64,000 nt of DNA from NCBI RefSeq assembly GCF_000275845.1, contig NW_006766889.1, positions 972,939 to 1,036,938 on the forward strand, written 5' to 3'. This document shows, in pieces, positions 23,804-34,926 of this stretch. The translations under genes and the position numbers were made by a program. Position 1 is the stretch's first letter; every line of letters begins with the position of its first letter. The notes beneath the pieces are model-generated. The model did not search any database. It worked only from the letters and a program-made list of their open reading frames with translations, and was not told where the DNA came from. The DNA comes from Dichomitus squalens LYAD-421 SS1. Taxonomy: Eukaryota; Basidiomycota; Agaricomycetes; Polyporales; Polyporaceae.

Positions 23804-24463
23804 TTAGAGGCGTGGGACCAGCGCATCGCGTTTCCTCGTGGACGGTTGACGTGGCTGTTTCTGCCGCCTCTCCGCCATGGTTTGGGCCATCCATCTGGCA
23901 CTGCACACAGAGAGTTTCGTTTCCATTCACGCACGGACATGAATCTTCCGCACACTACCACACCGCACTACGCATCCTTCGTTCTCGTCATCTGTCGTCG
24001 TTTTCTGGCATTACCTACCGGATCTCAGTGCGCCCTGTCCCTCGCACCGCGGCGTCGGCCCCATGTGAAAGCTTACTCGTATAGCCTAATTTTTGTAGTA
24101 GCTGAGGAGATAATGGAAGCAGCGTCGGGTACACGGACCGTGGGCAGGGTGGCACAGGACCAGGGACGGTCGGCGCGAGAGCCGGAAGGAAGCGGTGGGG
24201 TGGCCAGATGGGCAGGTCGCGAAGGCGCAGAGGGGTTGCAGACGTGGTCGCACCGCTCGCTCGGTTCTTCGCGCGCGCAGGAGGAGGTCCGCGGCAGATG
24301 GCCCCGACCAGGCGACCTCCATTCGCTCAATGTGCCCGAGATCCCGAACGAGCATCACCATCCACCGCGGGGTCGAGCCCAATAAGTTCTGGGATAAATA
24401 CCCGCCGTCCCGCAGGCCCGCGAACGCTACATACATTACTAGCACCCGCCAATTCACGAGGAT
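23804..24463. other. Intergenic region, 660 bp, no gene seen
   Basis: It lies between the stop of the unknown large gene and the ATG of the amidohydrolase on the same strand. It should hold a 3' UTR and a promoter. ORFs crossing it have no recognisable domain. Confidence 0.6.
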
Positions 24464-26413
24464 TATGGACGTCGACGCCGACATGCCTGCGCACGCCGCC
24501 CACCACGCCCACTCTCCTAGGGGACACTCGGCGGGGCACAGCTACCGCTCGACGCCCCCCACCGACTACCCCACCCTCGTCGTTCGCAACGTCCATCTCC
24601 CCTTCGACGCGGACAGTCCCACGCTCGCAGACCCGCTCTACAACGTCTACTGCGTCGGCGGCCGCGTCGACCGCATCGAGCTCGTCACCACGAACGGCTC
24701 CGGGAGCGTCAGCGGCAGCAGCGGACGCAACTCGCCCGCGCGCCATCCAGAGTTCTCCTCCAGCGCAAGCCCGCGGGGCAACGGTGCGGGGCCGAGCCCG
24801 AGAGATCATCGCCAGGGGAGCAGCCACGGGGAGCTTGATGCGCAGGGGCGGGGAATCCTTTTGCCAGCGTCCGTCCGCTCCTCCATGCCCGTCCCGCCTT
24901 TTCTGGCACTCACACCGAGCCCGCGACGTACGCGTCTCGTTCTTGCACCCACAGGCTCGTGCACGCGCACATCCACCTAGACAAGTGCTTCCTGCTCGAT
25001 CAGTGCGATGAGCTCGTCACCGGGTACGTGACCACCGCTTGCTCGACCCGCGCAGACGCAGCGTCGAGGTTCCCCCCGGCCGTGGACTGACACACCGATT
25101 TGTCGTGTGCGGATCGCAGCCACTTCTCCGAGGCACTCCGCGTCACCGCGAAGGCGAAGAGCGGGTTCCCATACAATCTCGACGATCTCTACGATCGAGG
25201 CCGGAAGCTGATCTCTCAGAGCATCGAGTGCGGGGTCACCTTGATGCGCGCCCATGTCGAGGTCGACGAGACCGTCCATTTCGCGTGCGTCGATACCGGG
25301 CTTCGTCTTCGCAAGCTGTTCAGGGACGTGTGCCATGTCCAGATAGCAGGTGAGCACCCGCCTTATCATTGCATGGATCGTTGTTAGTTAATGCTGTGTG
25401 CACCAGTCTTCGCGCAAGACCCTCTCTTCGCGTCGTCGAACGACGACCGGCCGGGGCTCAACTACGTTCTCATGCAGACCGCGATCCGGCGACACGGCGT
25501 CGAGGCCGTCGGCTCCGCGCCGTACGTCGAGCCCAGCATCTCGCACGCGAAGCGCAACATCGAGCTCATCTTCGACCTCGCCTACGACGCCGGCATCCAC
25601 GTCGACTTCCATCTCGACTACAACCTCGACCCGCACTCGGAGCCGCTCATCTGGTACGTGCTCGACCAGCTCCGGCAGCGCATCCAGGCCGGCCGGTGGC
25701 GCGCCGGCTGCCACGTCTGCGTCGGGCACGCCACCCGGCTCACGCTCTTCACGCCCGAGGAGTGGGCGGCCCTCCGCGCGGCCCTCGTCGACGAGCGCCT
25801 CCCGCTGACGCTCGTCGGCCTCCCGCCGAGCGACCTGTACATGATGGGCCGCGGCCTCGACTACGCCCCCCGCGGCACGCTCAACGTCCCCAGGCTCGCG
25901 ACGGAGCACGGCCTCCGTGTGGCCATGGCGGTGAACAACGTCGAGAACGCGTTCACGCCCCAGGGGCCCGTGGATCCCCTCGGCCTCTGCCCGCTCGGCG
26001 TCGCGGTCTTCCAAGCGGGGACGAAGATCGATTGCAGAACGCTTCTGGTGAGTGTCCTTCCCTTCCCTTCCCTCCCCCTCCGATCGTTTCAGATAGACTC
26101 CAACATCGGGTGGTATATCGTGTTACTAATCGCGCGTTCGTCTCTGCGCCCGCAGGAGGCCGTCACGCTGAACTCCCGGCTCGCCATCGGCGGCTTCCAC
26201 AAGGGCTCCGCGACGCTGTCGCTCACGCCGTCTCCGGGCATGGTCGCGGACTTTGTGCTGCTGCACGACAACGACTCCGTCCACTCCGCCGCTCTCAACC
26301 CGTCCTTCTCGCGCACGACCATCCGGCACGGCGTCATGGTCGCGCGCCGGATCCAACAGAGCTGGATCCTCCCACAAAAGACGCCCTCCCCCGACCCGAT
26401 CCCCCCGGAGTAG
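24464..26413 (+). CDS. Cytosine-deaminase-like metal-dependent amidohydrolase
   Basis: The amidohydrolase-superfamily barrel begins with LVHAHIHLDKCFLLDQCDEL, the HxHxDK metal-binding start of the cytosine deaminase group. LMRAHVEVDETVHF, IHVDFHLDYNLDPHSEPLIW and CHVCVGHATRLTLFTPEEW follow, and then VAMAVNNVENAFTPQGPVDP. Exons join at 24857/24962, 25022/25128, 25350/25407 and 26047/26157 (approximate). Bacterial CodA-type enzymes have HxxE in the middle motif and a metal-binding Asp in the SDNVRDP-like motif. Here these read HLDY and NNVENAF, so the catalytic Glu and Asp are not visible. About 100 N-terminal residues are Ser/Pro-rich and unrelated to the barrel. Substrate unknown; it may hydrolyse a different ring compound or be inactive. 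The ATG at 24464 opens a His-rich start (MDVDADMPAHAAHHAH). Confidence 0.8.
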
Positions 26414-27334
26414 CAGGAGTCCTGCCGTATCTTGCGACTGTATCTGTACCCCGCCGCTCTGGGACCCCCCGTTCACGCCGGTTTCTCGAGGTTTCGAGAC
26501 TTGGCCACCGCGTCACGTTTTACTGCATCTCCCATCCGCGCATGTTCGCATCTAGCATAGAGTAGTCCACCGCTCATCTCCTCTCCCATCCGTGCTATCT
26601 TGTCGTCGCTGTCGGACCTTGTTGTCGTATGCGCCCCGCAGGAACCGTGGTCGTCAGATACCACCCCGCCAGGCCTCGCTCGCCCTACGGCGCCCCTGCC
26701 CAAAATCACGCCGTCTGCGCCATCGTGCAGTACGAGCAGGGCCACTTCATTATTCTGTATCATATCGTGTATGTACTTCGTGAGAGCTTTCTTGGTCTCC
26801 TTTGCAGAGGTTGTACCCAATATAAGGTGCAAGTGGGCGAAACGTTCTGTGCGATTCGAGAACGAGCGAACCCGACAGGGCAGCGATAAACATCAAGTAC
26901 TGCGGTGAGACAATTTCAGCATCTAGCCCTACATTAGTACATCGCCCGAACGCTGCCCGCCGAACCCTCATGTCGGAACGTTTGCGGAGAGCTTATAGTC
27001 TATATGTGCTGAGATCTCGCCATAGCGTGCAGGCGCGGGGGTCTGCGAGACTAGTTCGGCGGAAGGAAAGTCGTCGTCATGCAAAAACGTTTTATCAGCG
27101 CAGTAGTTGGGGCGACGCCGAGAATCGTGAAAACCGACCCGTGTGGCGCGTTTCGGAGCGGAGTTGCGAGGGAGATAAGGTGTTACACGTCAAACGGTAC
27201 TGACTTATACGGATAGCGTACCGGATATACCATGAATGAGTGCAGGATGTCATACCGACACCTCAGGGGCATTGAATCATCATCTCCACGAAACCAGCCT
27301 TCGCTATAGAAGACAAGACGATGAGCTGACACGT
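26414..27334. other. Convergent intergenic region, 920 bp, no gene seen
   Basis: It lies between the 3' ends of the amidohydrolase (+) and the HET gene (-). A 119-codon minus ORF (26832-26473) and overlapping plus ORFs have no recognisable motifs and look like chance frames. Confidence 0.55.
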
Positions 27335-29343
27335 TTAAAGTGAGAAAATAGGGAAACGCGAGCTTACTAGGAAAGAAGAGTTGGAATCTAGCTTGGTCTC
27401 GAAGCCGAGGATGAAGGTGTTTCCAGGGTTCAGCGGGCATGGGTGCAAGAAGAGCAGGATCTGGTCGGAGTACATCTTATGTGTGATATCGACCGCACGC
27501 TGGTCGCCACCTTGCTTAACATGGTCGTCGGGACAACTGTGCTGGGGGATCGGAGCAGCGAATCCTCCCTCCATCAGTCGCGTTATGACCCATGGGGGGC
27601 CGAACGCCTCGCCCTGATGCCAGGCCGTGTACTCGGGGGACGTGCATCGACCGACGTATACCACCAAGGGAAAGGTGGTGCCCAAAACGGTGACCCCTGC
27701 ATTGAATGTCAACGCCAACGGGGGAGTTCCCGTCCAACCTCGCGGGATCTTGCAGTCTTCGCGAAGCTGGACGCCCCATGACCCCGCATCTGGGATACGT
27801 ATTGGAGAGAAGAGGGGTTCGTTCAGCGAGAAGTGGGACATCGTCGCCGAAGGCAAAATTCGTGTCTGGGTTTCGTGCAAGATTCGGAGGTCTCGCCAGC
27901 GTACGGTCACCGGGCTATCTCTTCCGGTCAGGTCGCGAATGCTGTCGTGAAGGATGATCGTCCTGCACACGCCTGCGTAGTCCAACTGGGGATTGTCGTC
28001 TTCAGCCTCGGAAGTGTACATGAGTGCACCGCATCTGTAGCGGGGCTGGGGAGACTCGTCGGCAGGGTTCACAGGCGTCAAGAGGAGGCCGAGCACGTCA
28101 TTGTCAGAGGACTTGTAGCAGCCGAGCAACAAGGCCACAAGGACGCCCGAGGGTAGCTCAAAAGCTGGTACGTGAGCGTGAAAGCCGTATGGATTGACTG
28201 AGAAGATTGGGAAGTCTGAGAGCAATTCTAGTGTCTTGGATTGCGGTGGCGCTAGAACGTAACGACTCGTTGGCTCGGATTTCAGGTGACAGAGCGTATT
28301 GTAGATCACTCACTCGGTTCTACGACATTCTCGTCGGGACTCTCAGCGACAATGCCATCAACGGTGCTGAGTTCGGACGTGAAGTGGATTTGGGATGTGG
28401 TCTCGAAGTCGGATGGATTATGTGCCAGGAGATGTTGATGCGCCTCCGGGATTGGATCTGCATGCCAGGGTTGATTCTCTGCGCTTTGCGGCTCGAAGGC
28501 CACGGAGGACAGCCGTGACTGGCGTCCCTTCGCTTGCAGCCGGCTGGGCAGGAGGCTCTGCAGCAGAAAGGTGGCGCTCTGTCCCCAGGCGAAGAGGGAC
28601 GTATCACCGGATCGCTTCATGATCTTTTCCTGCAGTCTCCGAAAGGAATTTTCGCCCTCTCCATACACAGTAGTCATGTTGAGAGAGAAGATGCCGAGCA
28701 AGCAGTAAGCCCTATCCTCCACACGCGTCGTCACCCGACGCGCCGCCCAGGACATACGTTGGGCTACACTGAAGCTCGATAAGTCCTTCTCCAACAAAAG
28801 CACGGTAGCGGGTATGAGGGTGATTTCTTCAAGAAGACTCGCGAGCTCCGATTTGCTTCGGAGTGGCTTCCAGTCGTTTGCCAGGAACAAGACGCGAGTC
28901 GAGGCTATGAGCTCCTGCAAAGTCCACCCACGCTCGTGCCACCGACTGCGTCGGAATGGGGACTCATCCGCACTCAGGCTGCAGTCGCTGGGGACATCGC
29001 CTAAGTATGCGTAGCAAACCTCCGCGAGGGCGTAGTACCTGAACATCGAATTGATTGCTTCGGAGAGCTCTGAGCTGCTCGTCTTGTCGATGCAGCAAGT
29101 GTCGCACCAAGCCCATGCGTGGCCGTGGCGTTCGGCGAGCATGCAGAACTCCCGGATCTTGGGCGAAGCGCTGTCGCGGGGATTGGTCCCGATTTCGGCG
29201 GAGAGCTGACATAGCCTCTGAAGGTTTTGGAACGATTGCTCCTTTTCGTCCCACACGTGCGAGAGGATCGCGTAGCCTCCAGGAACATCCTCCGGCGAGT
29301 TGAAGTGGTGGAGCTGGGCGGTTCTAGTATCAAGGAGCCACAT
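27335..29343 (-). CDS. HET-domain protein
   Basis: The heterokaryon-incompatibility (HET) domain is complete in the N-terminal half. It has MWLLDTRTAQLHHFNSPE, then GYAILSHVWDEKEQSFQN, AWAWCDTCCIDKTSSSELSE, INSMFRYYALAEVCYAYLGD and RSRWHERGWTLQELIAS. VEDRAYCLLGIFSLNMTTVY and YGEGENSFRRLQEKIM follow. An intron (about 28250-28305) joins VVEP to a C-terminal region of about 300 residues with beta-rich character (FPIFSVNPYGFHAHVPAFEL). This resembles the variable C-terminal half of many agaricomycete HET proteins. Such genes control allorecognition and programmed cell death in some ascomycetes; in basidiomycetes they are numerous and mostly untested. The 3' end is uncertain: stop at 27335 by read-through, or a short extra exon downstream. 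Confidence 0.87.
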
Positions 29344-30314
29344 CAGGGGATCTGGACGAGGTCATATCATCGGTTAAAGAGTACTCTGTGTGCCAGAAAG
29401 AACTGGTTCCACTTCCATACTTACTCCGTCGGGTATGAGTTGGTGCGGCGACTTGACTTGAGAGGACGTATCGATTTGTCCTGGTGGTAATCAGAGACGG
29501 GGGCATTTACTATAGGACGGTTCGCGACGTCTCATATACCCATGCATACGTAAGCACTCAAGGTGCCGAAGAAGCTGAAGGCATGGGCCTCACACTCCAC
29601 AGGCTATGACAGGATGGTAGCACTGCATGTCATGAGTTAGATGAGACATGTAATTGCAAAGTCATGCAAAGAACGTACCTGATACTGCGCAACATTAACA
29701 GAAAGCCCGAATAGGTATGAGTTGCTCCAACTGGAGCGGAGTAGGTACAGGAATGCCTGCCAGGAATTGCTGCACCTAGTCAATGTTAGCGTGCTCACAC
29801 GGGCCTCGATGTCAAGGATAGCTAGGGAACGTGATGGCATTTACTGCATCAGGCCAACAAGGTAAGGGACGACTCAAAGTCTTCGATACGGCCGCTGCCA
29901 CGAGCCCGATGTTGAAGATACTCTCCTTGTCCCTAGTGGTAGACTCAATATCCATAACGGTGAGTTACGTTAGCATTCTGAATCTTCTCGTATTCGCACT
30001 GGAATCAGGAAGACCCAGAATTGTAACTTAGATCATAATTGCCATGTCGAATATGTATGCGTTGAGGATGGCTAATGACATCGAGTCGTCTCGTGGTGAG
30101 ATCCCAAGGGACTGAGTCGGGTGAGCAAAGGTGTATGAAAATGGCGTTCGACGATTGGGAACGCACCAATGTTCGCAGTGGTCGGAGTCATGCATACAAG
30201 TACATTTGAGGCCATATAGATTCACGGAAAATACATGGCGAGAGAATAGAAGGGGCCACGACTGGACGTTTGCAACCACGATTCTCGAAACCATGAACGT
30301 CAAAGCAAGAGGCT
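29344..30314. other. Intergenic region, 970 bp, no supported gene
   Basis: Only short ORFs. A minus-strand piece near 29960-29820 (MDIESTTRDKESIFNIGLVA) is peptide-like, and a splice donor-like GTACGT lies near 29670. No family is recognised and stops intervene. It could be a gene relic. Confidence 0.4.
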
Positions 30315-31853
30315 TCAATAGGTTGCAGCGAGGCGGCGAAGGATATATTCCTGAGCCTAGGGGAGCCTGTTGAGACTTGCGGGATCATCCCATTGAATGG
30401 TACTTACGGAGATCGGTTCGTATTTAGGTGGGTTCTCTCCGGAGTAGGTCCCGGGGAGGCATGCAACGACCTCGGAAAATTCCTGACATGTTATAATTAG
30501 TTTCTGGTGGCGACAAGGAGATAGGATGCAGCATACAGGACTGCAGAACTGTCGGGTGAGGATGTCAGTCATCACCACTACCGACGGATATCAAGCATGC
30601 ACATACGTATGGGATGGAGTAGCGATCGGGGATCATGCCATTAGCAGTCTTCGCGCTTGGTGGAGCACGCACGCGGTGCACTGTGCTCTTGATGACGTCG
30701 TTGGACCCTATGCGACAGCACGTGATGAACAACTTGACAATTACTACAGGATTCGAGTATCGAATATATGTGTGCTCACAGCGCATCATGAAGTCGCCCG
30801 CGTTCACGATGAGGGCGCCGTCGATAGGAGGAGCGCTCTGCAGCGTATTTAGCCATTCGGTGCATCAGTGTCGAACGGAAGTGGCTCCTGGACAACTGAC
30901 CATGAATTGCCCTGGCTTTCCAGGAATCTCAATTTCGAGTCCTCCCACGTCGTCTTGGAGTAGTAGGGTTATCGACCCAAAGTCTGAGTGTGCGTCGATC
31001 CTTGTGATTTTCTCGTCTTCTAGGTCTTTAGCTGGGACGCTATGTACGGGTACAAATCGACCGTCAGGGACTATACTTCGCGCAAAGCATTACAACAACC
31101 TTGGGTAGTGCAGCAAACGAAGCTGGTTGTCATGGGCATGATGGTGCTTCACGAGAAAGTCTTCAGAAATACCGAGGGCGAAGGTAATTGCCCTGAGGAT
31201 TTGCACCTCCGTCTCATGGCAAGTCTACGTTAAAGATGAGGATATCAACTGACCCGATTCTCCAGAGAGCTGAATGGATAGCTGACCCAATAGAAGTCCG
31301 TGCACGCTTCTCTGAGACCCGGCAGAACATCTTCAGGGAGCCAGATGTTTGGCATCACAGTGTTCTCTTCCCAGCCGCACTCGAAGCTTTCCTTCACGTC
31401 CGGTGCTTTGACACGAGCTGCCTTAATGTCTTGGTCGTCGTAGAGATGTTGCACCACTTTCTCAACGCCCGGGGCAGAGTAACCTGAAACTCATGATAAA
31501 CCGGTACTTCTGTGACGCATGACGTATACTAACTTACCCCTATGATGTGTCCCAGAAGGAGGATGTGGCGCGAGCTGCTTCTTTTCCATGGGGAGAGCGA
31601 AGAAGCGCCTGGACTGAATATCTACAATTATCAGGAAGATACGACTGGTCAAGATGGCATCCCGACACACCCATTCAAACATCGCCTTCGACTTCTCCGG
31701 CGGTATGCCATGATTCACCAAGTATACGAATCCCACTCGCTTGAATGAATCGAGGATGGCCTTAGCCACATGTTCTTTGGCAGAGCCATCCAAGAAGGGC
31801 CTGAAGTCAACTACAGAGATGCCATGAGCGTCTCCAAGGAGTACGGAAGACAT
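30315..31853 (-). CDS. 2-oxoglutarate/Fe(II)-dependent oxygenase (isopenicillin-N-synthase-like)
   Basis: About nine short exons reconstruct an intact enzyme. The N-terminal DIOX_N domain reads ISVVDFRPFLDGS, LDSFKRVGFVYLVNHGIPPE and SRRFFALPMEKKQLAPHPP. The middle has GYSAPGVEKVVQHLYDDQDI and RAIAFALGISEDFLVKHHHA. The jelly-roll core carries the metal ligands HxD in RIDAHSDFGSITLLLQD and the distal His in NDVIKSTVHRVRAPP, with RYSIP supplying the Arg that binds 2-oxoglutarate. The C-terminus is CLPGTYSGENPPKYEPIS, then a last exon EYILRRLAATY. Such enzymes hydroxylate or desaturate small molecules, often in secondary metabolism. It is divergent from the alpha/beta hydrolase across a transposon-bearing promoter. 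Substrate unknown. The junction after RYSIPY is the least certain splice. Confidence 0.87.
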
Positions 31854-32280
31854 CCTTCTGTCTGTGATAGTCGGGAACGAGTATGAATGTTCGCAGAACG
31901 CTGGATACGGAGCCTACTTGGGAGACAAAAGTGCTGATGAGTTACTCAGTACAATGCTTGTAACGACCCAGGTATCAGAAGCTATATGAGCGCGGAAGCG
32001 AACTCTCTTACCAAGCTATCAAGGTCTTTTCCCACTCCATCTCCGATTCGTCGTTGCTTATCGAGTACTGTTGTCCAAAAGCCCTTCTGCTGAGCGGTTA
32101 GTACCTCAGGATAGGGATGGGATCACTGGCTGGCGACGGGTTTTGCAAGTGCAGTCATGGACGACGACAACGTATGCAACAACGCTGTTATTGAACGGTT
32201 GTATGCGATTGTGGACTGACTTTCATTACGATTGTGCATCTATCCTCCGATTTCAAATGGTCGGTCCAGTGTAAATAGTA
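31854..32280. other. Upstream region of the 2OG oxygenase
   Basis: About 430 bp between the oxygenase ATG and the inverted-repeat element. No gene is supported; presumed promoter. Confidence 0.5.
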
Positions 32281-33034
32281 GTACCGCTCAGAATTGGCTG
32301 GATCTCGGAGCCGCCCGTATCTCGTACCTCCGGATTTTGAGTCACGTCCCCCAAGACGCCGTGCATCCGTTACTGATGCGTCACGTCTCTTAACAGGCAG
32401 GCCTCGCGAGTGCACGCTGACCATCGCCAACCGCCGCAACGCGTGTGCTTGCATCAGGAGTATATCTCTTTCAAAAGCCGTCGGTCTCCTCGAGCCTAGC
32501 TATATATAAAAATGCCGCAAGGCGATATATCAAGTAGCCTAAGGCGGACTACCGCTGGAGTTTCACGATATAATTCATTTATGCCTCCCATCTCGGCGAC
32601 TCTAGCGCACAACGGGGACGTGGCACAAGTCGCGCGTACTCCACAATTTCAGAGAGGCTTACTCATAAACATCGTCGCGGATATCGGACTCTCAGACTGC
32701 AATTGAGAGCACCCTCAGGTGTATGACGATGGTGTTGAAAAATGACAACCCGCTTCGCAAAATGTGCGGGCTGAGACATCGCGCAAGGCTCACAGAGTTG
32801 TCCAGCTAGTGAACGCAAATCTTGGGTGCTCTCGCGAAGCTGCTGTTATGGAGCAAGCTCCTTCTATTGGACAAGGAGGTGCGCGCGACGACCGCGAGTG
32901 CGATTGCGCGCGTCCTGTCGGTCATGAGACGTGACGAAGTTGTAACGAATGCACGGCGTCTTGGGGGACGTGACTCAGAATCCGGAGGTACGAGATACGG
33001 GCGGCTCCGAGATCCAGCCAATTCTGAGCGGTAC
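32281..33034. mobile_element. 754-bp TA-flanked inverted-repeat element (MITE-like)
   Basis: Inverted arms of about 115-120 bp (32281-32400 and 32918-33034) both start GTACCGCTCAGAATTGGCTG and run through GAGCCGCCCGTATCTCGTAC with very few differences until they diverge. TA flanks both ends (32279-32280 and 33035-33036). The core of about 515 bp has no recognised coding sequence. Small size, long arms and TA flanks point to a non-autonomous Tc1/mariner-type element. Its arms share no sequence with the 7.1-kb element, so it is a different family. Confidence 0.75.
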
Positions 33035-33201
33035 TAATGTCTAGACTCAACGTTCAACCTTCGAGCGCTACACTACAAGAAGTTGCGGCGAAGCGCCTGT
33101 CCCAGCGAGAGCGAACTGCAGCGGGAATTGCCTTTTAGGTCCGAGACTGACAATACCGGTACTCTACGCTCCTTTGGATACTGCGCGTTGAAGGTACCGG
33201 G

Positions 33202-34573
33202 ATGACGATCCAGACGGCAACAGTGATATTCCCTCACCGCAGACACAGCGCGGCCGGGGAGCTCAAGCTTGTCGCAAAGCGTTACGTACCGGGGAGCCCT
33301 AGCTTAAATGGACCGACTCTGCTGTTCGCTCACTGTACCGGGTCACGTAAGTCCCTCCTCGTTCGCCACATTGCTGTTCCTTCACAGTGCATTGAGCTTC
33401 AGATGCGCAGACAAAGAAGTATGGGAGCCTACGATTGAACACCTCTTCCACTTCAAGGACGGAAATGGCATGTGTCTCGTACGTGAGGCATGGTCGTTCG
33501 ACGCCCAGAACGCCGGAGAGGGTGCTGTAGTCAACGCCGCGGTCCTGGGTGACAAAAACATCGTTTGTGAGCGGCCCGTACCTATCCACGCTATATCGAC
33601 TGACATCTTGTGGTCAGCTTTAAGTGACTTGGCAGATGGCGTGAAAGCCTTCGTTGCATCCGGTAAGCTCGACGGTCATCAGCTCGTCGCCATCGGGCAT
33701 TCGGCGGGATCTTGCCTTGTGTAAGCAATACAGTTGCGTCACGGAGCTGTGGATCCTGAGTAAATTGGTTGTCTTTGATGCAGCGGCCTCACGACTGGGG
33801 GCGACGGATACCCAGCCATACGTTACAAAGCTGTCATATTGGTTGAACCCTCAATAGCCACAAAGGAGGCATGCTTCGAGAATAGGGAAGAACAGCTGAT
33901 GGGAATCAGATTCATGATCAAGTCGATATCCAAGAGAAGAAACTTCTGGCCCGGCCGAGAGGAGGCTCGCGCCTTCTTCGCAAAAAGGGTCCCCTGGCAA
34001 TTGTGGCATCCTCGTATCCTAGACCTGCTTGTGGTAAGCCCTGAAATGTCTTGCTTGCTATATGCTAGCTTCTCAATCTTTGCTTGCAATAGCAACATGC
34101 CATAAGGGATATCACAGGGAAAGACACACAGGCGGGAGCCAACAAAGTCACGCTGTGTTGCACTCCAAAACAAGAATGGTCCCAATATGAGCACGAGGAG
34201 CTTCACTATCGAGCCACGGAACTTCTCGCACGTGTCGACCCTTCCACGCCAATATATCTCGTCCTGGCAGAGAGGGTGGACTTCATGTCAGTTCTCCTGC
34301 TTCATGCTGCACGAACTCATAGTGACGCATACACGCACTTTCCTTTGTGCAGCCCTCAATGGTCCTATGACTCACTCCCGAAGCGACTCAATATCGCTTC
34401 GGTTCACACCGTTCCGGAAGCTGGTCATTTTGTAAGTAAGAGCACTCGAGGTCCCTGACAAGGATACCCACGGACAATCATAGGTCGTCCAAGAGAACCC
34501 CATAGGTGTCGCAAATATCCTCGCCGAAATCTTGGACAAGACGTTCAGCCCTACGGCCAAGGCGCGCATGTGA
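33202..34573 (+). CDS. Alpha/beta hydrolase (Abhydrolase_6-type)
   Basis: The hydrolase starts MTIQTATVIFPHRRHSAAGE. The oxyanion-region motif is LLFAHCTGSHKEVWEP. The nucleophile elbow is GHSAG in HQLVAIGHSAGSCLVGLTTG, and the C-terminal catalytic His is in VHTVPEAGHFVVQENP. Four or more introns are needed, for example one between CTGS and HKEVWEP and one after SCLV. With them the frame is open from 33202 to the TGA at 34571-34573. The cap region reads IRFMIKSISKRRNFWPGREE. Related fungal proteins occur in toxin or small-molecule pathways, but the substrate cannot be read from sequence. It shares its upstream region with the 2OG oxygenase, only the inverted-repeat element lying between, and converges on the alternative oxidase. 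Confidence 0.85.
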
Positions 34574-34926
34574 CTCCGCTGCCAACACCAGCAGTAGAAG
34601 GGTTTCGTAACTATGCAATTCACCTATTTACAGGATCGCATCTGCGGGATAACATCATTGGATCGCAGGCTGAACATTTGTTTAAAGTCAGCGGTGGCAA
34701 GTAGTTGGAGTACCATGTATCCTAGTACGATACGCTTCCTCATTATGACTATGGTACAGCAAGTGAGTGGGGTGATAGGTTGTTACACGACGGTACAGAT
34801 ATCGATGAGTGAGATTCCTTCCCAATGACACATTCTTCAAATCTGTTGATGGACCAATACTCGCTGAGCGGACACAAGCTGGAGAAATCTGCCAAAACTG
34901 CGCGGCCGCCTGGAAAGCAACCACGC

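Noticed and set aside
24208..25011. 267-codon plus ORF overlapping the amidohydrolase start
   Set aside because: Shifted-frame shadow of the first exon, rich in Arg, Thr and Pro; the frame carrying HAHIHLDK is the real one.
25388..26014. 208-codon minus ORF opposite the amidohydrolase
   Set aside because: Antisense shadow produced by high GC at third positions of the real gene.
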